Assembly: GCF_030411955.1 (NCBI RefSeq)
Contig: NZ_JASNRA010000027.1
Location: 1-63,045, forward strand
Length of the DNA stretch: 63,045 bases
DNA from: Massilia sp. YIM B02443
GTDB taxonomy: Bacteria; Pseudomonadota; Gammaproteobacteria; Burkholderiales; Burkholderiaceae_D
Direction of reading: 5' to 3'
Within the stretch, counting starts at the first letter, position 1. Each line of letters starts with the position of its first letter. Below, piece by piece: positions 57,990 through 63,045 of the stretch. The translations under genes and the position numbers were made by a program. The notes below the pieces were generated by a model. It ran no database searches. It saw only the letters and a list, made by a program, of their open reading frames with translations, and was not told the origin of the DNA.

Positions 57990-58607
57990 ATGGCTTCACG
58001 CAGAGACTTCCTTTACCAGGGCGCCCGCCTGGCCGCCCTTGGCGCCGTCGGCACGCCCCTGATCGGCGCCGCCACCGAGCTGCAACCCCCGCCCGACCTG
58101 TTCGATTCGCAAGCGCTGGACCTGGATTTCTGGGTCAAGCCGCGCACGCTGTCGGTCACCCGCCCGCAAAGCAATGAAAAAGCGACCCTGCTGTACTGGA
58201 AGGACGGCGAGGTGATCGAGTCGGCCTACCAGCAGCTGTGCCACCTGCTGCGCGACGTCAACGGCCGCGAGACCGCGCCGATCGACCCCAAGCTGCTCGA
58301 GATGCTGTGGAGCACGCAAGCCTTCATCGCGCGCTACGGGCTGAACCAGCCGGTCGAGATCCTGTCGGGCTACCGCACGCCGGCCTCCAACAAGCGCCTG
58401 CAGGAAGCCGGCATCCCGGCCGCGCGCAAGTCGCTGCACATGGTCGGCAAGGCGGCCGACATCCGCCTGGCCAAGCTGAACGAGGAAGTGCTCGGCGGCC
58501 TGATCCGCAGCTTCCGCGGCGGCGGGGTCGGCTACTACTACCGCTCCGGTCCGCGCGGCGGCTGGATCCACGCCGACACCGGCCTGGAACGCACCTGGAA
58601 GGGTTGA
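57990..58607 (+). CDS. YcbK/DUF882 family (M15-type) protein, Tat-exported
   Basis: 205 residues. The N-terminus SRRDFLYQGARLAALGAVG is a Tat-type signal. The DUF882/peptidase M15A core is seen in ILSGYRTPASNKRLQE, SLHMVGKAADIRL and GGWIHADTG, giving the His-Asp-His zinc ligands of the fold. It is a putative periplasmic peptidoglycan peptidase or binding protein. It stands alone. Confidence 0.88.
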   Translation: MASRRDFLYQGARLAALGAVGTPLIGAATELQPPPDLFDSQALDLDFWVKPRTLSVTRPQSNEKATLLYWKDGEVIESAYQQLCHLLRDVNGRETAPIDPKLLEMLWSTQAFIARYGLNQPVEILSGYRTPASNKRLQEAGIPAARKSLHMVGKAADIRLAKLNEEVLGGLIRSFRGGGVGYYYRSGPRGGWIHADTGLERTWKG

Positions 58608-58736
58608 CAGGTTCCGTCGCGCTTTTGCACCAAATCGGTACAACGCGTGCGAGCGTGTCGGATTTCTTTTGCTAGTATTGTTGCAAGGGCCGGGGCGACG
58701 CGTCCCGGCAATCCAACTCTCGTCAAGGAGGCTGTG

Positions 58737-59027
58737 ATGGCAACAATCAATGCACCAACCATGGACCGCCGCACCATGCCCGACCGCCGGGTGGCCGTCC
58801 GTTCGCACCAACGCTCCACCATGTCCGCGATGGACTACCTGGCAATGGCGCTCCTGATCATCGGTGGCCTCAACTGGGGCATGGTCGGTCTGTTCAACGT
58901 CGATATGGTCGCTACGCTGTTCGGCCCGGGCAGCGCGCTGACGCGCGTGGTGTACGTGCTGGTCGGTATCGCGGCGCTGTACTCGGTGTACACCACGGCC
59001 AAGATGGCCAGCAGCAAGCGAACCTGA
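58737..59027 (+). CDS. DUF378 (YuzA-like) small membrane protein
   Basis: 96 residues from ATG 58737, preceded by a strong AAGGAG. A polar, Arg-rich N-terminus (about 35 residues) is followed by the DUF378 pair of helices: LAMALLIIGGLNWGMVGLFNVD and a second helix RVVYVLVGIAALYSVY. Function unknown; the family is common and often linked to envelope stress. It lies 3 bp before the phosphoesterase gene and is probably co-transcribed. Confidence 0.85.
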   Translation: MATINAPTMDRRTMPDRRVAVRSHQRSTMSAMDYLAMALLIIGGLNWGMVGLFNVDMVATLFGPGSALTRVVYVLVGIAALYSVYTTAKMASSKRT

Positions 59028-59030
59028 GGC

Positions 59031-59504
59031 ATGCAGGAGAAACTGCGCGTCGGCCTGATTTCCGATACGCATGGGTTGCTGCGTCCGCAGGCGCTGGATT
59101 ACCTGCGGGGCAGCGCCCACATCATCCACGCCGGCGACATCGTCGATCCGGCGACCCTCGAGCAGCTGGCCACGCTGGCGCCGCTGACGGCCGTGCGCGG
59201 CAATAACGACCGTGGCGCGTGGGCCAATGCGTTGCCGGAATCCGTTACGCTGACGCTGGGCGGCGTCGCCATTCACGTGATCCACGATCTCAAAGAACTG
59301 GCGCTCGACCCCATTACGGAAGGCGTTCGCGTGGTGATCGCCGGTCACTCGCACAAGCCGGCCTGCAGCGAGCAGGGCGGCGTGCTGTACGTGAATCCCG
59401 GCGCTGCCGGGCGGCGTCGCTTCAAGCTGCCGGTGTCGGTGGGCGAACTGCTGGTCGAAGACGGGCAAGTCAGCGTACGCCTGGTCACCCTCGACGTACC
59501 GTGA
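59031..59504 (+). CDS. YfcE/MJ0936-type metallophosphoesterase
   Basis: 157 residues. Calcineurin-like motifs: GLISDTHG, HAGDIVD, VRGNNDRG and AGHSHKP, which provide the two-metal site. It is a small cytosolic phosphodiesterase of unknown natural substrate. It starts 3 bp after the DUF378 gene. Full length for the family. Confidence 0.92.
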   Translation: MQEKLRVGLISDTHGLLRPQALDYLRGSAHIIHAGDIVDPATLEQLATLAPLTAVRGNNDRGAWANALPESVTLTLGGVAIHVIHDLKELALDPITEGVRVVIAGHSHKPACSEQGGVLYVNPGAAGRRRFKLPVSVGELLVEDGQVSVRLVTLDVP

Positions 59505-59597
59505 GGCCGGGCGACACAACCCCGTGCGCGAAAACAGCGCCTCCGCCCTGGCGCAAAATCCCGTAAGATACTGCCCGTCTACTCACACGTGCAGCAC

Positions 59598-60002
59598 ATG
59601 AATCCTTCGACCGACCAGCCGCCCCGTTTCAAACCCCGTCCCTGGACCCCGCTCGAGACGCCGCAGGACGTCGAGCTCTGGATCGACGAACACAATGCCG
59701 CGATGGTCGATGCCTTCAAGCCGCAGGAAACAGGCGTCGGCATCTGCTTCACGCTGGCCGAAGGCGGCAACCTGCATATGCAAACCACGGAGGATGCGGT
59801 GATCCTCGACGTCGACCAGGACGCCGCCTGGATCGCTCCCCTGATCATGGCCGCCACCGGCGCCGAGCAGCCGCGCGGCCAGATCTGGGTGCTGCCCGAC
59901 GACCGGCTGGTGCAACTGATCCTGGGCTTGTCGACGCTGGTGCAGAGCACCACCCTGGTCAGCGGCCACAACTTCGGCACGCACGGCCGCCGCGCCTGGT
60001 AA
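59598..60002 (+). CDS. Conserved hypothetical protein
   Basis: 134 residues, soluble, no signal peptide. It contains WTPLETPQDVELWIDEHNAAMVDAF and a strand-rich second half (AVILDVDQDAAWIAPLIMAATG, WVLPDDRLVQLILGLSTLV). A GTG at 59589 is an alternative start three codons upstream. I do not recognise the family. It converges on the gluconolactonase-like gene. Confidence 0.6.
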   Translation: MNPSTDQPPRFKPRPWTPLETPQDVELWIDEHNAAMVDAFKPQETGVGICFTLAEGGNLHMQTTEDAVILDVDQDAAWIAPLIMAATGAEQPRGQIWVLPDDRLVQLILGLSTLVQSTTLVSGHNFGTHGRRAW

Positions 60003-60020
60003 GCCTCAGCACGTAAAGCA

Positions 60021-60992
60021 TCAGTAAGGCAGGCCGCTCACGTCGAGCCGGGTCTGCCATACGGCGCCGGCGCCGGTAATGTACAGCGTCTTGCCATCCT
60101 TGCCGCCGAAGGCGACGTTGGTGACGTTGGCGTCGACCCGGATCGTCGCCAGTTCGCGTCCCTGCGGCGAGAACACGCGCACGCGCCTGGCGCCGTGTTC
60201 GGTGGCGTACAGGTTGCCGTGGCAATCGAGGGTCATGCCGTCGCCGGTCTCGATCCCCTTGACCAGCTCGCGTCCGGTCTGCGGCATCTTGCCCTTGACG
60301 TCGTAGCTGCGAATAGCTCCGTCGCCGGCCACCACGTAGAGCTGCGCGCCGTCGAGCGACAGCGCGATCCCGTTCGGATTGCGCCGGCTGCCGTCGACCA
60401 GCGTCACCTGTCCATCCACGCCTACCCGGTAGATGCCGGTCACCGGCTGGCCGCCGGGCGCCGCCGCCTGCTGGAAGTCGGGATCGGTGAAATAGATCGT
60501 GCCGTCGTGCGCGATGGCGATGTCGTTCGGCGAGTTGAACACATTGCCCTGGTAGCGCCCCGCGACGTCGCTGCGCTTGCGGCTGCCCAGGTCATAGCGC
60601 GACAGCGACTTGGTCTTGTGGGTGGCGGCGACCAGTGTGCCATCGCGGTCCACTGCCAGGCCGTTGCTGCCGGCATCCTCGATGGCCGTAGTCACCTTGC
60701 CGTCGAGCGTCAGCTTGCGCACGCGCGATGGGAAACCCTGACTGAAACTGAAATCCGAGAAGTACAAGGCATCCTTGATCCAGACCGGGCCTTCGTACAG
60801 GCCCGGCTCGCTGCGGCTGGGCGTGACTGCGGCGATGCGCTGGGCGTCCAGTTCGCCCGACGGTGGCTTGCCACACGAAGTGGGCAAGGGTGTCGCGGCA
60901 AGCGCGGCGCCATGGCCCAAGAAGGCCAGCGCGGCGCCGGCCAGCAGGGTGCGTGGGGAGGGAAGGCGGGATCGGATCGTGGACAGGGTCAT
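60021..60992 (-). CDS. Exported SMP-30/gluconolactonase family protein
   Basis: 323 residues with a signal peptide (LLAGAALAFLGHGAALAA). A six-bladed SMP-30/gluconolactonase propeller follows: EGPVWIKDALYFSDF, VFNSPNDIAIAHDGTIYFTDPDF, NPNGIALSLDGAQLYV and GDGMTLDCHGNLYATEHG. It likely hydrolyses sugar lactones to acids in the periplasm. It is divergent from an exported glucose-fructose-oxidoreductase-like gene (173 bp between the starts), whose product would be a lactone, so the two probably work in sequence. Confidence 0.88.
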   Translation of the reverse strand: MTLSTIRSRLPSPRTLLAGAALAFLGHGAALAATPLPTSCGKPPSGELDAQRIAAVTPSRSEPGLYEGPVWIKDALYFSDFSFSQGFPSRVRKLTLDGKVTTAIEDAGSNGLAVDRDGTLVAATHKTKSLSRYDLGSRKRSDVAGRYQGNVFNSPNDIAIAHDGTIYFTDPDFQQAAAPGGQPVTGIYRVGVDGQVTLVDGSRRNPNGIALSLDGAQLYVVAGDGAIRSYDVKGKMPQTGRELVKGIETGDGMTLDCHGNLYATEHGARRVRVFSPQGRELATIRVDANVTNVAFGGKDGKTLYITGAGAVWQTRLDVSGLPY

Positions 60993-61165
60993 CGGCTAAG
61001 TTCTCTCAGGGTGAGTCAAGCTGCGGGAAAGGTCGGGCTTACGCGGTGTTATCGCTACCATTTCAATCGGAACAATTGTATCCTTATCAAGGACTGCATT
61101 GCGCATGCCCGTGTCGCGGCAGTGCAAAAGCTGGTCCGACAACGCATACAAACAAGGAGATGGTG

Positions 61166-62281
61166 ATGATCGATCTGAATCGGCGCGGCCTGATGCTGGC
61201 CGCGGGAGGCGCGCTGGCAAGCGGCGCGATGGGCATGCCGGCCTGGGCGCAGCAGCCGGGACGCAAGCTGGGCTATGCCATCGTCGGCCTGGGCGGCTAC
61301 GGCCTGGGCATCATCATCCCGCAATTCAAGAACTGCCAGCACAGCAAACTGGTCGCGCTGGTCAGTGGCGACCCGGCCAAGGCGAAAAAGGTCGCGGCCG
61401 ACCATGGCGTCCCCGAGCGCGGCATCTACAACTACCAGAACTTCGACAGCATCCGCGACAATCCGGACGTCGACATCGTCTACATCTGCCTGCCGGTCTC
61501 GATGCACCTGGAGTACACCGAGCGCGCCGCTGCTGCCGGTAAGCACGTGCTGTGCGAAAAGCCGATGGCCTTGACCTCGAAAGAGTGCGAGCAGATGATC
61601 GCCGCCTGCCGCAAGGCCGGCAAGAAACTGATGATCGGCTACCGCAGCCACTTCGAGCCGCACAACCTGGAGGCGATGCGCCGTGCGCGCTCGGGCGAGA
61701 TCGGGAAGCTGCGCTATTTCCGTTCCGAGCACGGTTTCACGGCGAGCGGCGGCCCGGACAACTGGCGCCTGAAAAAGGCGATGTCGGGCGGCGGCTCGAT
61801 GATGGACATCGGCATCTACGCGCTGCAGGCGGCGCGCTACATGGTGGGCGAGGAGCCGATCGCCGTCTACGCCAAGGAAACCACCGACAAGAGCGATCCG
61901 CGCTTCCGCGAAGTGGAAGACATGATCGAGTTCCAACTCGAATTCCCGTCCGGCGTGATCGGGTCGTGCATGTCGATGTACAGCGCCAACCAGAACCACC
62001 TGTTGCTGATGGGCGACAAGGGCCGCATCGAGATGGAGCCGGCCACCGGCTACGACGGCCACAAGCTGTGGGTCGGCAAGAACCGCAGCGACGAGACCCT
62101 GGTCACGCCGAAGCCGGGGCCGGCCGCGACCCAGTGGGCCGGCCAGCTCGACCACATGTCGCAGTGCGTGCTGCAGAACCGCGAACCGATCGTGGCCGGC
62201 GAAGAGGGCTTGCGCGACATCCGCATCATCGAGGCGGTGTACCGTTCGGCGCGCGAGCAGAAGCGCATCGCGCTGCGCTGA
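61166..62281 (+). CDS. Gfo/Idh/MocA oxidoreductase, glucose-fructose oxidoreductase-like, Tat-exported
   Basis: About 371 residues. The Tat signal is NRRGLMLAAGGALASGA. The Rossmann fold starts YAIVGLGGYGLGIIIPQ; the catalytic-region motif is VLCEKPMALTSKE and GGGSMMDIGIYALQAARY carries the conserved Asp-x-x-x-Tyr. These match periplasmic GFOR-type enzymes with tightly bound NADP. The ATG at 61166 is six bases after AAGGAG; the ATG at 61160 is too close to it. It is predicted to convert a sugar to its lactone, feeding the divergent gluconolactonase. Confidence 0.9.
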   Translation: MIDLNRRGLMLAAGGALASGAMGMPAWAQQPGRKLGYAIVGLGGYGLGIIIPQFKNCQHSKLVALVSGDPAKAKKVAADHGVPERGIYNYQNFDSIRDNPDVDIVYICLPVSMHLEYTERAAAAGKHVLCEKPMALTSKECEQMIAACRKAGKKLMIGYRSHFEPHNLEAMRRARSGEIGKLRYFRSEHGFTASGGPDNWRLKKAMSGGGSMMDIGIYALQAARYMVGEEPIAVYAKETTDKSDPRFREVEDMIEFQLEFPSGVIGSCMSMYSANQNHLLLMGDKGRIEMEPATGYDGHKLWVGKNRSDETLVTPKPGPAATQWAGQLDHMSQCVLQNREPIVAGEEGLRDIRIIEAVYRSAREQKRIALR

Positions 62282-62429
62282 ACCGGTATTGACGAGCGCA
62301 TCGAGCGTTGGCGATTTCGTAATCGTGTTATCAGGCAAGAATTTTTAGTGTAGAGTCGCGGGTTTGCGCGGCGACCGAGAGTTCGTCGCATCCGGGCCGC
62401 CGCCCCCACTTCTTCCTGATCTTCGCGCC

Positions 62430-63045
62430 ATGACGCTTTCCTCGATGCGCGACGCCTGGCGCCAGGCCGTCGCCCGCGCGCCGCTGCGCTATGCCGTGGC
62501 GTGTGCGCTGTTCGCCATCGCCCTGGTGGCGCGCTTCCTGCTGGTGGACGTGCTGCCGGCGCGCGGCTTTCCCTTCCTGTCGTTCTTCCCGGCGGTGCTG
62601 ATCACCACCTGGCTGGTCGGGCTCGGCCCGGGCCTGCTGGTGGCGGCGCTCAGCACGGTGTCGGCCTGGGCTTTTTTCATGGGGCCGCCGCTGGCCTTGT
62701 GGAACATGGCGCGCAGCGATCTGATCGCGCTGGTGTTCTTCGCCGGCATCCTGGTGGTCGACTGCATCGTCATCGAGCTGATGAATTCGGCGATGAGCCG
62801 GCTGCGCACCACCAGCGAAAAGCTGCGCCGCAGCGAGCAGGAACTGCTGGCGCGCGAAGCCGAGCTGCGCGAAGCCGACCGTCAGAAAGATGTGTTCCTG
62901 GCCATGCTGGCGCACGAGCTGCGCAACCCGCTGGCGCCGATCCGCTCGGCGGCCCAGCTGATCTCGGCCATCGACCCGGACGACGACAAGGTGCGGCGCG
63001 CCGCCGCCATCATCGCGCGCCAGAGCGGACAATTGACGCGGCTGG
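62430..63045 (+). CDS. Sensor histidine kinase with DUF4118 membrane domain (cut by window end)
   Basis: About 205 residues are visible and the frame stays open to the edge. A DUF4118-type four-helix membrane domain (about 20-115: YAVACALFAIALVARFLLVD, FPAVLITTWLVGLGPGLLVAAL) is followed by a coiled coil and HisKA with VFLAMLAHELRNPLAPIRS (His near residue 162), close in style to the kinase at 3171-5459. The HATPase and any receiver must lie outside. The ATG at 62430 is the only sensible start. Confidence 0.88.
   Translation, partial: MTLSSMRDAWRQAVARAPLRYAVACALFAIALVARFLLVDVLPARGFPFLSFFPAVLITTWLVGLGPGLLVAALSTVSAWAFFMGPPLALWNMARSDLIALVFFAGILVVDCIVIELMNSAMSRLRTTSEKLRRSEQELLAREAELREADRQKDVFLAMLAHELRNPLAPIRSAAQLISAIDPDDDKVRRAAAIIARQSGQLTRL

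Overview
The window looks like chromosomal DNA of a GC-rich beta-proteobacterium, most likely Oxalobacteraceae (Massilia or a close relative). This is inferred from the gene families, the recC-recB-recD order, the many long antisense shadow frames, and a dispersed 'GTAGGGTTGGCGGC...' palindrome that I associate with that group. No rRNA, tRNA, CRISPR array or prophage is visible.

Layout. 0.2-6.6 kb: a small secreted protein; a membrane GGDEF/EAL protein; and a hybrid histidine kinase whose start overlaps the stop of a PLP aminotransferase homologue that lacks its Schiff-base lysine. 6.6-11.6 kb: a decayed IS1595-type transposase, then three co-directional aryl-CoA genes (salicylyl/2-aminobenzoyl-CoA hydroxylase-type flavoprotein, enoyl-CoA hydratase, acyl-CoA dehydrogenase). 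The first two seem to carry in-frame internal deletions. 11.8-17.1 kb: a small stress-protein-like gene, a two-subunit molybdenum hydroxylase (IorAB type) and a diguanylate cyclase. 17.1-22.7 kb: palindromic repeats, a three-gene stress-type operon (phosphoribosyltransferase, helical-repeat/SRPBCC protein, erythromycin-esterase-like protein), S-formylglutathione hydrolase and two small proteins.

22.7-25.4 kb: a UvrD/Rep-family helicase flanked by two copies of a ~126-bp non-coding element. Each copy has a hairpin, a conserved core and three DnaA-box-like 9-mers at identical spacing. 25.7-29.6 kb: sugar transporter with palindromic sites upstream, HD-domain protein, glycerol-3-phosphate dehydrogenase, and a second palindromic repeat. 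29.6-36.2 kb: a CheR-like protein without a recognisable SAM loop and a 1909-residue soluble poly-HAMP hybrid kinase with nine exact 276-bp tandem units. 36.5-38.4 kb: a quorum-sensing module LuxR - RsaL-like repressor (opposite strand) - LuxI, with a lux-box-like palindrome before luxI. 38.4-45 kb: prolyl oligopeptidase, a CHASE-domain hybrid kinase, a lower-GC acetyltransferase and a flavin reductase.

45.2-54.2 kb: the RecBCD operon. 54.2-63.0 kb: a small secreted protein, a PBP7-type endopeptidase with a long basic tail, an orphan sulfate-binding protein, an acetyltransferase, a YcbK-type peptidase, a DUF378 membrane protein, a YfcE-type phosphoesterase, a hypothetical protein, a divergent pair of exported gluconolactonase and glucose-fructose-oxidoreductase-like enzymes, and the start of a DUF4118 histidine kinase cut by the window edge.

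Signalling dominates: four histidine kinases, two c-di-GMP proteins and one AHL circuit. The features I find least explained are the duplicated element around the helicase, the homogenised HAMP array, the lysine-less aminotransferase coupled to a kinase, and the palindromic elements that supply stop codons of upstream genes.
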